Positions 1-10,249 of a stretch of DNA of 64,000 bases are shown here, in pieces. The translations under genes were made by a program, and so were the position numbers. The DNA is from Proteles cristata cristata (Eukaryota; Chordata; Mammalia; Carnivora; Hyaenidae): positions 744,001 through 808,000 of the forward strand of contig JAESUZ010001291.1 of assembly GCA_017311185.1 (NCBI GenBank), in the 5' to 3' direction. Under the pieces are notes generated by a model. That model worked only from the letters and a program-made list of their open reading frames with translations, searched no databases and was not told the DNA's origin. The stretch's first letter is position 1, and every line of letters starts with the position of its first letter.

Positions 1-384
1 TGGCAAATACAGTCATATCTGAAGTCCTGAGGATCAGGGCCTCAACATAAGGAATTTCGGAGGAGACACAATTCAGCCCATAAAATCTCTTACTACAAAC
101 CCTACCACTCGGTCTTTTGAAAAGTCATTTTCCTTGGAATGCTGTCTTTAATTTTATAGAGAAAATTGTACCTCATTTGTATTTTGATGAAATGCTGTAG
201 AGTAATTTTGCCTTTTTTATTCTCAGGATTATTACAGTTCCATCCTCTGTGATGGAAAAAGGCTATCTAGAAGTTCAAAAGTGTTTTCCAGTGTCATTTA
301 ATAGCTTTTCAACTCCATTTCTTGGCCAGCCTGTGAAATTAGAATTGACACATTCTAGAAGTTTCAGTTTTGTTTGTTTTAGGG

Positions 385-1200
385 TCTTCCAGGATCATCA
401 AGAAAAGATGGGATTCTTCTCAATGCCCCTTGTAAATCATGGCATCCAGAACTGAACACAATATCCCCCAGTAGGACCCGCCGGCCCTGCATTCCGGGGG
501 ATTTTACAGCCTTTGTTCCAAGCTCTGCTGTTTTATCGATCACATCAGCTTTGGGCAACCACATCATTCTGTTGGGTGTTGGTTGGTGCTCATTGTCATC
601 CAGAACCTGTAAGGCTTTTTCACGTGCACTGCTGCCATCCCTGAGACCCCATTATAACATTTCTGCAGAGGCGTAGGTGTATACACACGCGTGCACCCCT
701 CTGTGCCCACATGAGCGCCTGCCTGTGCCTGTATGTAGACATGCGCACACGTGTGCCCCTCTGTGCGAGCAAGAGCGCACGCGTGTGTCTGTGTGTATGT
801 GCACGCATTTGCCACTGTGTGCGAGCAGGAGCGCCCGTGTACCAGTGTGTATGCCAGGGTGTGTGCATACATTTTAAACCACCACACATATTGTTAACTT
901 TATCTGCATCTGAGGTTATTCGGGCACGTTTGTCTTACCGTTCCAACCTCTTGTGAACTCTTTGGACCCTCATTCTGTCAGTCGTCACCTGGGGAAGTCA
1001 CTCCCTCCATGCCTGGACTCCATTCAGTAATGAACCTGCTACATAGGAAAGGGCTGAGGGCGGATCCTTGAGGAAGCGCATCAGACAGCTGTGTCTGGCT
1101 TGGCGCTGCCCGTTAAAGAGTCCTCTTGGTTTGCTTGCTCAGGCATTTATGAACTTGAGGCCACCGGTAGCCTGCATTTTCCCAACTTATTCCTTATTCA
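385..1200. repeat. Ancient CR1/L3-like LINE remnant (tentative)
   Basis: Scattered phrases match what I remember of mammalian CR1/L3 3' regions: 'atccagaactgaacacaatat' near 446, 'cacatcagctttgggcaaccacatca' near 541, 'ctttttcacgtgcactgctg' near 614, 'cgttccaacctcttgtgaactctttgga' near 940 and 'gggctgagggcggatcc' near 1051, in the expected order. It is interrupted by a GT-rich tandem repeat. No open frame of interest remains. The assignment is by eye and the strand is not decided. Confidence 0.35.
668..880. repeat. Degenerate GT/GC-rich tandem repeat
   Basis: About three or four diverged units of roughly 55-60 bp, each containing 'cctctgtgc' or 'cactgtgtgc', then 'gagc', then alternating purine-pyrimidine 'gcgcacgcgtgtgt'-like sequence. 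It is CpG- and TpG-rich, with potential to form Z-DNA. Overlapping open frames on both strands here are translations of the repeat and not genes. Confidence 0.6.
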
Positions 1201-2244
1201 CACAGATAATGTGAGAGGCTATTTGACGATTCTATTCAAATCCAAGTATTAATAGTAATTTGTTTACAGCTTCCCCCAAATCTACAGAACACAATAATTT
1301 GGGGGTTGGGGAGCAGAGAATTCTTCCTTTTAATTTGTTCATGGCGAATGCATGCCAGCCCTCAGTTGTCAACACGGCCCCCTTTAAGCAGTTGCAAATC
1401 ACATATTTAATACATATACTACAATTTTGTATGAGAATAAAGTCAGTTTCTCCAGTTTTCAGAGACTACCTTCTTCCCTCTTCTGAAAATGTTTACATTT
1501 TCTCAATTTTGCACCCATTCACTCAGGCAAATTCAGAAATGATAAGGCAAGTGCTGTTCAAGTCAGCTTTGAATTAGTGTAACCTAAGGACTCCCCAAAA
1601 AGGGAATAAAGGACCTCAGGAGAGATCTGCTCCACCCCAGGAACAAAGATCAAAGCAGACGGACCCAGTACCAAAATGCAGGCTTTTGGGGGTGATATAT
1701 CTTTCCCTCACATTCCATGCTCTTCAGAACTTTTTGCCAAAACCAAAATGTTTGAGTAGACCAGTCATTTGACAATTAATAGAGAGCAAAGGGGAAACTC
1801 TAAGTACTTCAGGTTTGTACCACTAAGTTGAGTACTAAATTAAGTACTTAACTAACTGGCATTCTTTCTTTCCTGTGCGTTTGATTTGGCCAGAGGGAAT
1901 TCTAAGTTCCTCACGGGCAGGGGTCATAGCTGATCTTTCCTTTGGAGCCTGCATCATGACTAGCGCAACACAAGACTTACAGATATTCAATATACGCTAG
2001 TTTGTCTGGATTTGAAAGGACCAATCAGTGAGAGCCAAGGAACTGGAGTGAAATCAAAATTACTTTTCTCCTAAGCGAGATAGGTGCCTGTATCTTTTCT
2101 TTCTTTGTAGCTTCAGCATCTTCATGGAGGTGGTCACAGGCGGAACATACCTGATGCCTGTAGAACAGAACACAGTGCAGGCATTCATGTTTACTGAGTG
2201 ATGAGTCGCTCTCAGAGATCTAAACCTGAGGTCTCATCTAGGCC
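1201..2244. other. Non-repetitive intronic sequence
   Basis: No exon, RNA gene or recognisable repeat is seen. Base composition is ordinary and slightly AT-rich. Short open frames here have no recognisable domain. Confidence 0.5.
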
Positions 2245-2245
2245 C

Positions 2246-2453
2246 GTGGTTCTCAGACTCCAGCATGCATCAGGGTTCCCTCACCCCCCCACCTACCCCC
2301 ACTTGTTAAGACGCAGAGCGCCAGGCCCCACCCAGAGTGTTCTGTCAGTTTGTCTGGGATGAGGCCTGAGAATGTGCATTTCCACCAAGTCCCTAGATGA
2401 CGCTGATGCCGTTGCTATCAGATGGGGAACATGTGGGGAACCACTGCTCTTGA
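2246..2453 (+). mobile_element. MER5A-like hAT (Charlie) non-autonomous DNA transposon
   Basis: It begins 'cgtggttctcagactccagc' and ends 'ggggaaccactg', which are the expected inverted ends. The middle has the hallmark 'ccaggccccacccagagtg', 'gtctgggatgaggcctgagaatgtgcattt' and 'cccctagatgacgctgatgc'-type blocks of the MER5A consensus. It is an old fossil with no coding capacity. Confidence 0.8.
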
Positions 2454-2541
2454 CCATGTGCTTGAAAAGGCAGTAGAGGTTATAACACCACCTTTACTAC
2501 ATCTACTGCTTTGGGTCTCAGTTCCTCTGCTTGGATATTTT

Positions 2542-2760
2542 TTTTTTTAATATTTTTATTTATTTCTAGGAGAGAGAGAGAGAGAGACAGCGTGAGCAGG
2601 GGAGGGTCAGAGAGAGAGGGAGTCACGGACTCTGAAACAGGCTCCAGGCTCCGAGCTGGCAGTCAGCACAGAGCCCGACGCGGGGCTCGAACCCACGGAC
2701 CGCGAGATCATGACCTGAGCCGAAGTCGGACGCTTAACCGACTAAGCCACCCAGGCGCCC
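2542..2760 (-). mobile_element. Felid tRNA-Lys SINE, type B, with long TSD
   Basis: Reverse copy: poly-T, then 'tttatttctaggagagagag', a body with 'gagctggcagtcagcacagag', and the tRNA-related head ending 'gccacccaggcgcccc'. It is flanked by a perfect 17-bp duplication, ctctgcttggatatttt, at 2525-2541 and 2761-2777. The intact TSD and near-consensus head (B box 'ggctcgaaccc' in reverse) show a recent retrotransposition. Confidence 0.95.
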
Positions 2761-2777
2761 CTCTGCTTGGATATTTT

Positions 2778-3454
2778 ATATGGACTTAGAGAAACACCTT
2801 GCATTCTCTGATTATAATTGTTTTTATCCTACGTCTTTTCACAATGTTCTCATTTCTGTGACTTTTGGAGGGTGCAAAAGAGCTGATTTTGTGGACTGAG
2901 TTGATGGGGTGGATGACACTCTGGACGTCAGACTGACTTCCCCTCCTTCAGAAAATGTTGGTATCAACTAAGTCCCATGTGGCGATGCACACAGCACGCC
3001 CAGCTGTGGCCTGTCCCATTAAGCTGCGGCCTTAAGAACACCTATGCAATCTGCATGTTCACAGAAAAGAAGACGATGGAGGGAGAGAGGACTGTGCATA
3101 AATCTGAAGAAATAGTCTCATTGATCCCTCATAGAGAAAAAAAAAGTAGTTAGGAACTATAAATTTTGAAAGACCACCAGATCAGAACTTTATGATCTCC
3201 CCTAATAGGACTGTCACACTCCGCACTTCCCACCTCTCACCTCAAATCATCCCAAATATGGTATCAGAGTCATTCACCAAGCCACAGTCCTGATAATGTA
3301 CCCCCTTGCACAGCTTTCAGTGATATTTATCTCATCTCAAATGGGATCAGGCATTTCTAAAACTAAAAGCAAGGGGGAAAACTCCATTATGGAAAAACTT
3401 AAAATTTTGATATATAAAAATGTAAAAGGTTTTATATTAAAAAAAAACAAAAGT
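2778..3454. other. Non-repetitive intronic sequence
   Basis: No gene or clear repeat is recognised. There is an A-rich stretch near 3400-3455 just before the next SINE. Confidence 0.45.
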
Positions 3455-3663
3455 AAGGGTCACTTGGGTGGCTCAGTCAGTTAAGCTTCTGACCCTTGAT
3501 TTTGGCTCAGGTCATGATCTCATGGTTTGTGAGATCAAGCCCCATGTTGGACTCTGTGCTGACCGTGGAGCTTGCTTACAATTCTCCCTCTTCTCTCTCT
3601 CTCTCCCTCTGCCCCTCTCTCCCTCTGACACACACACACTCTCTCTAAATAAATAAATAAGGT
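3455..3663 (+). mobile_element. Felid tRNA-Lys SINE, diverged type A
   Basis: The head 'gggtcacttgggtggctcagtcagtt' is followed by 'ggctcaggtcatgatctc', the 'gctgaccgtggagcttgc' body, a CT-rich stretch and an 'aaataaataaataag' tail. It is more diverged than other copies and no clean TSD is seen. Confidence 0.88.
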
Positions 3664-3863
3664 TTTTTAAAAAATGAAAAAATAAATAATAGAAAAAAAT
3701 AGTTGGAACATGGATGACAGAAGGAAGAACCTTTAATATATAAAGATTTTACAAATGAATAATACAAGGATGACTGCATTACAAGGAAAAATGGGCAAGA
3801 ACACAAAAGAAAAATATACAAAGTACGGAAAGTCCTTTTTAATTAAAAAAAATTGTATTTATT

Positions 3864-4225
3864 TATTTATTTTTACAAATAGTTTATTGTCAAATTAGTT
3901 TCCACATAACACCCAGTGCTCATCCCCACAAGTGTCCTCCTCCATGCCCATCCCTCCTCCCCCCCACATCCACCAGTCCTCAGTTTTTGTCAGCATTCAA
4001 GAGTCTCTCATGGTTTGCCTCTCCCCCTTTCCCCCACCATTTCCGCCCTTCTTCTCCCCCTTGGTCCTCTGTCGAGTTCCTCCTAATCCTCCTATACGTG
4101 CACACATATGATATTTGTCCTTCTCTGCCTGACTTATTTCGCTCAGCATAACACCCTCAAGGTCCATCCATGTTGCTACACAGGCCAGATTTCATTCTTT
4201 CTCATTGCCATGGAGTATTCCATGG
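3864..4225 (-). mobile_element. 5'-truncated L1 3'-end insertion
   Basis: Reverse complement of a carnivoran L1 3' end: 'tagtttccacataacacccagtgctcatcc' at the 3' side and 'gccatggagtattccatgg' at the truncated 5' side. It is flanked by the 17-bp TSD aaaaattgtatttattt at 3847-3863 and 4226-4242. About 360 bp with no ORF. It closely resembles the insertion at 34391-34770. Confidence 0.88.
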
Positions 4226-4242
4226 AAAAATTGTATTTATTT

Positions 4243-4490
4243 TTAATTGAAGTGTAAGTGAAACTAGGTTAGACTCAGGCATACAACATACTGATTCAGC
4301 AGTGTATGTACACAGTGGAATATTACTCAGCCATGAAAAAGAATAAGATCTTGTCATTCACAACACTGTGGACATTCCCAGAGGGTACAATGCTAAGTGA
4401 AATAAGTCAGAAATAGAAAGACAAATAACATATGATTTCACTTATATGTGGAATCTATAGAACAAAACAAATGAACAAACAGAAATACTC
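4243..4490 (+). mobile_element. Older L1 3'-region fragment
   Basis: From about 4295, 'cacagtggaatattactcagccatgaaaaagaataa' and 'gctaagtgaaataagtcagaaatagaaagacaaata' are the conserved end of L1 ORF2 and its 3' UTR, plus strand. The first 50 bases (4243-4295) look like neighbouring L1 sequence but are less certain. It is diverged and has no coding capacity. Confidence 0.78.
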
Positions 4491-5106
4491 TTCAGATACC
4501 TTTTTAGAATTCAAATCAACATCTCCTGAACCAACACTTGGTAGGTCTCTGGACTGCTGAGCAATCGGTCGCCACAGACTTTTCACCGTGACTTATTCCT
4601 AGCAAACCTCACAAATCCCTGTGTTAAAAGTTGGTGTATCACAGGATCTCTCCACAATGCTGATACCAAATCAGAGCCAAGAGATTTAGTAAAACAGAGC
4701 CAAGTAAAAACAGGAACAGAGAAATCAAGGTACAATCGTAATCTCAGCCCTGAAGGAAACAACCCTTAACAGGGGCCCCTGACACTGGAAATGAAAACCA
4801 TTACCTCAGATTTAGACAGAAGTCCCCATCCAAAGGGGAACATAAAAACGATGCTTCCCTCAAGCTGAAAACAGATGCAAATATATGTGTTTCTATTTGG
4901 AAAGGAAGTGCCTCTGTTTTTGGTATTCTGCGGAAAATTCTCAATTCCTAGACAGTTTCAGTAGAATTCAATCAGATACTTAGATTAGGTAGTGACTCCC
5001 AGATGCGAACCTAGGGGTTAAAATCACTGAGACAGTGATTACTATGGATACAAGAACTAATTCAAGAAAGTGGAATTATACAGACCATCATATAGTTTAA
5101 AGCCTT
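4491..5106. other. Non-repetitive intronic sequence
   Basis: No exon or recognisable repeat is seen. Confidence 0.45.
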
Positions 5107-5114
5107 TAAGGTAT

Positions 5115-5332
5115 TTTTTTAATGTTTATTTATTTTGAGAGAGACACAGAACATAAGCGGAGGGAGGGGGAAAGGGGCAGAGAGAGAAATAGAGGAAGAC
5201 ACAGAATCTGAAGCAGGCTCCAGGCTCTCAGCTGTGAGCATAGAGCCCAATACGGGGCTCAAACTCACGAGCTTGGAGATCATGACCTGAACCAAAGTCA
5301 GATGCTTAACCGACTGAGCCACCCAGGCGCCC
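5115..5332 (-). mobile_element. Felid tRNA-Lys SINE, type A
   Basis: Reverse copy from 'tttttttaatgtttatttattttgagagaga' to 'gagccacccaggcgcc'. A short imperfect flanking match (taaggtat) lies on both sides near 5107 and 5336. The open frame on the minus strand is a translation of the SINE. Confidence 0.92.
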
Positions 5333-5339
5333 TAGTAAG

Positions 5340-6303
5340 GTATGTTTTAGAAAGGCTAGATTTGTGTCTTCAGACCCATCCTTGCCCAAAATCATAGCCT
5401 AATTTTTTTTAAAGAAACCTTTTCTTCTACCATATGTACTATACCAATTCATCAGTTAGCATGTTTGACTTCAAAAATCAATGTAAGTCTTATAGGCCAA
5501 AATAGTAATTACCATTGTTGAACCTTTAGTGTTGAGATAAACTCCATCAATAACATGATTTCCTCTTCCCAGTAACTTTATTAAGAAGCTATTCTCCCCC
5601 AATTTTACTCTTGATCAAGCTAATGCTTAATGAGATGAAGGAACTTGCCCAAAGCCACGCAAGTAGCAATCATAATGTCACTAATTTTGCAGTTCTTACT
5701 CTATGCCTATCTAGTTTCTTTCAAAATGTGTTTCACTCCAAAGTACCTTTCTTATAACTCTTCGTGGGTAACACAAATCAGAAGGTTGCTCTGACGTTAT
5801 ATCGAGTGTATTGACATGAGACCAGTATGAACTGGCTTGGTCACAAGTGATCTTGCCACCATTAGAATGTTTACACACATGTGCGGGATGTGTTTGCGGT
5901 TTTTGTTAGTAGTTGTAGCCCTCACCATAGGCATGTGGAGGTTTTCAGGCATCATACTTCCGTGTGGGGACTCCCGTAGCTGTTCCTTCCCTGCTATGCA
6001 ATTCCAATGAGAATGTAGAAGTACATTCTCATAGAAGCTGAGGAGGAGAGGGGGACTTAGGCTGGCAACATTATACCTCTTGGAAAATGTAAGATGGTAA
6101 ACAGGTCTTTGCGAATGTTCTTCAACATGCTAAGAACACCCTGCAGCATGGTTCCTTAAATTGTTGTGTATGGGATTTCCATCAACCATTTGTGAAGGAA
6201 AAGAGAAAGTAGCTAAATTCACTCCTAGAAAGTTCTGATGGATAATGTTCTTTGTTGGAATAGAATAGTAATTCTGGAATATGTCTCAATTTCCCTTCCT
6301 TTA
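5340..6303. other. Non-repetitive intronic sequence
   Basis: No gene is recognised. The 5630-5660 stretch 'gaaggaacttgcccaaagccacgcaagtag' resembles a MIR core but is too short to bound. Confidence 0.4.
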
Positions 6304-6314
6304 AGAATACCTCT

Positions 6315-6576
6315 TGGGACACCTGGGTGGCTCAGTCGGTTAAGCATCCGACTTCAGCTCAGGTCATGATCTCATGGTTCATGAGTCCCAAGCCCTGCAT
6401 CAGATGAGCTTGAGCCCCATTGTGGATGGGGTGAAGCCTGGCTTCTGGCTCTGTACTCTCTCTCTCTCTCTCTCACTCACTCTCGCTGCCCCTCATGGGA
6501 TCCTCTCTCTTCCTCTCCGCCTCTCACTCACTTGAGTGCTCACTCTCTTGCTCTCTCACTCTCTCTCAAAAAAAAA
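6315..6576 (+). mobile_element. Felid tRNA-Lys SINE with expanded CT tract
   Basis: The head is 'gggacacctgggtggctcagtcggtt'. The body contains extra sequence around 6390-6440 and a long (CT)n and CTCACT-rich stretch before the A-run. TSD agaatacctct at 6304-6314 and 6577-6587. It is longer than typical copies (about 260 bp against 200-220). Confidence 0.9.
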
Positions 6577-6904
6577 AGAATACCTCTCATTACTGCTTCT
6601 TTCTCTTTATTTTTTTTTCTTTTATCTGTAGTTACTTACCGATGAGGACAGACACTATATTTGCAAATTTAGTCCATAAAGTCCTGTATACATGAACAGT
6701 ACTGAAAATTTCTAGCCAGCTAACAAATAGAAACCAGGTTCACAAATCATGACAGCCCAACCCATTAAATCAGCCAGAACTGCCAGCCTGTCAGTAGCCA
6801 ATAAATTAGCATTGTTAGAAATAAAGTCACGCTTGCTTATAAAAGCAACTTTTATTGATGAGTCTGAGATTCTGACCTTCAAACAACAGTGGTGGCATCA
6901 ACCA

Positions 6905-7135
6905 CAAAGGAAATAGTAACTATCATTTGTTGAGTGCCCACTGATATCCAGACACTTTACCCACAGCACAGTATACATCCCTCCTAACATCCTTGCAAGT
7001 ACGTATCATTAAGCTAGTTTTACCGGTGAGGAAACCGAGCTTCAGAGAGATTAAGGGACATAACCAGGATCACTTAGTAAGTGACTTAAAACCAGGTCTC
7101 CAAAGTCCCCAGTTCCCCCAGTACACCACCGTGCC
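6905..7135 (+). mobile_element. MIR SINE
   Basis: The MIR core is visible: 'atcatttgttgagtgccca' at the 5' side, then 'ggtgaggaaaccgagcttcagagagattaagggacataaccaggatcacttagtaagtg'. Ancient copy, plus orientation. Confidence 0.85.
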
Positions 7136-7139
7136 ACTA

Positions 7140-8245
7140 CTATGTCACCACAGACAGGTGCTGGCTGAAACTCTTGTGTGTGACTCTACTTTCTAGAACG
7201 TGTTATTACACTCTGGCATCTGGCATAATCCGTGTCTCAGGGTTTTTAGCTCCAGGCTCACTTCGTGGGGTGGGGGTGGAGGGCATCACCTCATCTTAAT
7301 ATTTGGCTAAACTCAGAAAAACCAACCAGGATTTTAGAAATTTCTACAGAACACCAAAAGCCTGGGGGCTTCTGTCCCAAATAGAAAGGTGTACTGTGTG
7401 TGTATGTTTTTGACACACATCACTTTTCAATGTTAATCATTTTTCATCGTTTTCATTTTGTAATGTGAATCCTTGGACTGGGCCCTTCTGTCCAAACAGG
7501 AGTTGCTGGCTTCGATCTCCTGGGCCAGAGGGCCCTGATTCTTGGTTGCTTCTGTCACCGTTGGGATTTAGATTGTCCCTTGATTTCTTTGCTCCTGTTT
7601 TTAATTGGCTTTGACATCACAAACTTTCAGCTCTGATTTGAGGTCAGGACGCTGGAGGTTCCATTATAAGAGGTGTAGAAGGACTCAGTCATGAAAGAGG
7701 TACCCAAGGGCATTGGATTTTTCAGATGTCCAAGAGAATTACCAAACGTTGGCTTAAGACACGTTGATTTGAATTCCAGAAGGCTCTCAAAGGGCTGTTT
7801 CTGCACTTATGATTGTACATTTAAAATAATTGATAACCAGCTCTTAAAAAAGCAAACACCTTTTTGCTGGGTCAAGCATTTAACAAATCAGAATATTCCT
7901 TCTTCAGAGACAGATCTGGGGTTGTAGAGCCTGACACTTCTATAATTTGGGGAGCCATCTTGAAGAAAAAGCATAAAAAATTAAGAATGCAAAATTCTGT
8001 ATTAGAGTTTATATTTTTTAGAATGGGGAAAGAAATCACAACAATAGTAAAAGTTGGAAAAGGCCATAAATATCACAAAACCCACAAATATGATCTATCA
8101 TACTTTATAATATCACTACTTTTTTTTGGTTAATATCTTTTGAGCACATCTCCAAATGATAGACATTTTATAATATCAGTTTCTGTGGTGATTATTAAAA
8201 GATAATTCAGTGTTTCCTTGGTCATGATTAATCCTTTTAAGAACA
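7140..8245. other. Non-repetitive intronic sequence
   Basis: No gene is recognised. Overlapping open frames of 78 and 89 codons (7691-8133) have no domain, no codon bias and no splice context that I can see. Confidence 0.45.
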
Positions 8246-8251
8246 GTTACT

Positions 8252-8465
8252 GAGCAGCTCCTGGGGGCTCAGTCGGTTAAGTGTCCGACTTCGGCTCAGG
8301 TCATGCTCTCATTCATAGGTCCAAGCCCCATATCAGGCTCTGTGTTGACAGCTCAGAGCCTGGGGCCTGCTTCAGATTCTGTGTCTCCCTCTCTCTCTGC
8401 CCATCCCCAGCTTGTGCTTTGCCTCTCAAAAATGAATAAACGCTTTAAAAAAATTTTTTTAAAAG
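8252..8465 (+). mobile_element. Felid tRNA-Lys SINE, type A
   Basis: The head 'agctcctgggggctcagtcggttaag' is mutated in the GCGCC block. The body has 'gttgacagctcagagcctggggcctgcttcag', with tail 'aaaaatgaataaacgctttaaaaaaa'. Confidence 0.9.
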
Positions 8466-8497
8466 CACAATTATTGATATTTTAGAAAAGTTTCTTA

Positions 8498-8707
8498 GAG
8501 GGGTGGGTGGCTCAGTCAGTTAGGAATCTGACTCTTGGTTTCAGTTCAGGTCATGATCTCACGGTTTCATGGGTTTGAGCCCCATGTCAGGTCAGGCTCT
8601 GTGCTGACAGCATGGATCTGCTTTGGATTCTCTCCTTCTCTCTGTCCCTCCCTTATTTTCTGTCTCAAAATAAATAAATAAATATCAACAAACAAAAAGA
8701 GAGAGAA
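8498..8707 (+). mobile_element. Felid tRNA-Lys SINE, diverged
   Basis: The head is 'aggggtgggtggctcagtcagtt', with tail 'caaaataaataaataaatatcaac'. Imperfect TSD agaaaagtttctt (8484-8497) and agaaaggtttctt (8708-8720). Confidence 0.9.
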
Positions 8708-8770
8708 AGAAAGGTTTCTTCAAGTTTCATTTGTTATTGGTAATATAAAACTTAAGGAGTGTTGTCAAAT

Positions 8771-8988
8771 TTTTTTTAATGTTTTATTTATTTCTAGGAG
8801 AGAGAGAGAGAGACAGAGACAGCATGAGCAGGGGAGGGTCAGAAAGAGAGGGAGTCACAGACTGAAACAGGCTCCAGGCTCTGAGCCATCAGCACAGAGC
8901 CCGACGTGGGGCTCGAACCCACGAACCGCGAGATCATGACCTGAGCAAAAGTCGGATGCTTAACCGACTAAGCCACCCAGACGCCCCG
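8771..8988 (-). mobile_element. Felid tRNA-Lys SINE, type B
   Basis: Reverse copy with the type B 3' end ('tttatttctaggagagag') and head 'gccacccagacgcccc'. TSD gagtgttgtcaaat (8757-8770) and gactgttgtcaaat (8989-9002), with one mismatch. Confidence 0.95.
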
Positions 8989-9002
8989 GACTGTTGTCAA
9001 AT

Positions 9003-9374
9003 AAGAGAAAACTGTCTATGAAGTCACTTTCACTATGAGAACTGTGACATTTGGAAGAATTTTCCACAGACTAACTTCTGGTTTTGCGCTTTGCCATGGT
9101 TGCCTCCGATGTCCAGCACCATTGAATAAGTTCCTGTGTCACGCATATCCGTGTCACAAAGCAAGTGGCAGGAATATCACCAGAAGCCCTTCCTACTCCA
9201 AGACATCTGGCAGTAACTTAGCTCTTCCTAGAAGGAATTGGAAACCGCATAAAGATATCCCACTAGGCCAGTAGAAATATAGTCCCAACTCTCCAGGTGC
9301 TACCCGACTGAGGGAAAATGGTGGAGGGTAAGACAGGGATCCAGAGAGACTCAACTGATAGAGCTAATTGTAGT
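9003..9374. other. Non-repetitive intronic sequence
   Basis: No gene is recognised. A 79-codon open frame at 9035-9274 has no known domain. Confidence 0.4.
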
Positions 9375-9392
9375 TAAAGCATCTCAGTAAAG

Positions 9393-9623
9393 GGGCTCCT
9401 GGGAGCCCCAGTTGGTTAGGCATCTGACTTCAGCTCAGGTCGTGATCCCATCCATTGTTGGTGGGTTCAAGCCCCGTGTCAGGCTCTGTGCTGACAGCTC
9501 AGAGCCCGGAGCCTGCCTCAGATTCTGCATCACATCTCTCTCTGCCCTTTCCCCACAAACACTTGCTCTCTCTCTCTCTCTCTCTTTCTCAAATAAAACA
9601 AAAACAATTAAAAAATAATAAGA
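9393..9623 (+). mobile_element. Felid tRNA-Lys SINE, type A
   Basis: The head is 'gggctcctgggagccccagttggtt', followed by 'gctgacagctcagagcccggagcctgcctcag', a CT run and an A-rich tail. The 18-bp TSD taaagcatctcagtaaag (9375-9392) pairs with taaagtacctcagtaaag (9624-9641), two mismatches. Confidence 0.95.
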
Positions 9624-9949
9624 TAAAGTACCTCAGTAAAGCAGGTCTTCAGGTGAAGACTCCCTAGCGGTTGTGAAGGTGCCAGGCTAGGGCTTAAGCT
9701 TCCCTCGTTTCTCAGGAGGAAGTGAGATTACCAGCGTGTCCCTACAAGCTTCCAGTTCAGAACACGCTGGGTCTGGATTATAGACACGAATGAGAATTTA
9801 GCCTGTTTCTATATTAAAATGGCAGCCTCGTAATTCCAAATGGAGTATCGGAACCCTGTCCTCAAAAGCAGTCAAGATCCTAGGTTCCTTCGCTCCTCCA
9901 ACCAGGCAGAGGCAGAACGTCATCTGGCTCCACACTGCTGCTGAGGGCT

Positions 9950-9972
9950 GGGGGGGGGTGGGGGGGGGAGGG
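9950..9972 (+). repeat. Poly-G tract
   Basis: Nine G, one T, nine G, one A, then GGG. This is a strong potential G-quadruplex on the plus strand and an obvious hotspot for length errors. Confidence 0.7.
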
Positions 9973-10199
9973 CGATCCTGCTCTGCCAGGCCAGGGCTAA
10001 GGACAGACGGAGGGGGCACCACAGGCAGGTACCCCACTGCGTCCCAGAAGGCTGCCCCTCACCTGCTCATTTCCTCCCCTGTGAGCCCCCGGAGCCAACC
10101 CCCATTTCCCGACCACCTCTCGCATGTCAGCCCAGGGCTTTGATGGCTGTTTTGGAAGCTGCCCCATGCCCTGCGCCATGGTGCCTGCGGTTGAAACAC

Positions 10200-10249
10200 C
10201 ACTGCCCCCAACCCCCCACCCCCACCCCCAACACACACACACACACACA
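10200..10249 (+). repeat. C-rich/(CA)n simple repeat
   Basis: 'ctgcccccaaccccccacc'-type C-runs pass into (CA)9. Minus-strand open frames over this region are low-complexity Gly/Val translations. Confidence 0.7.
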
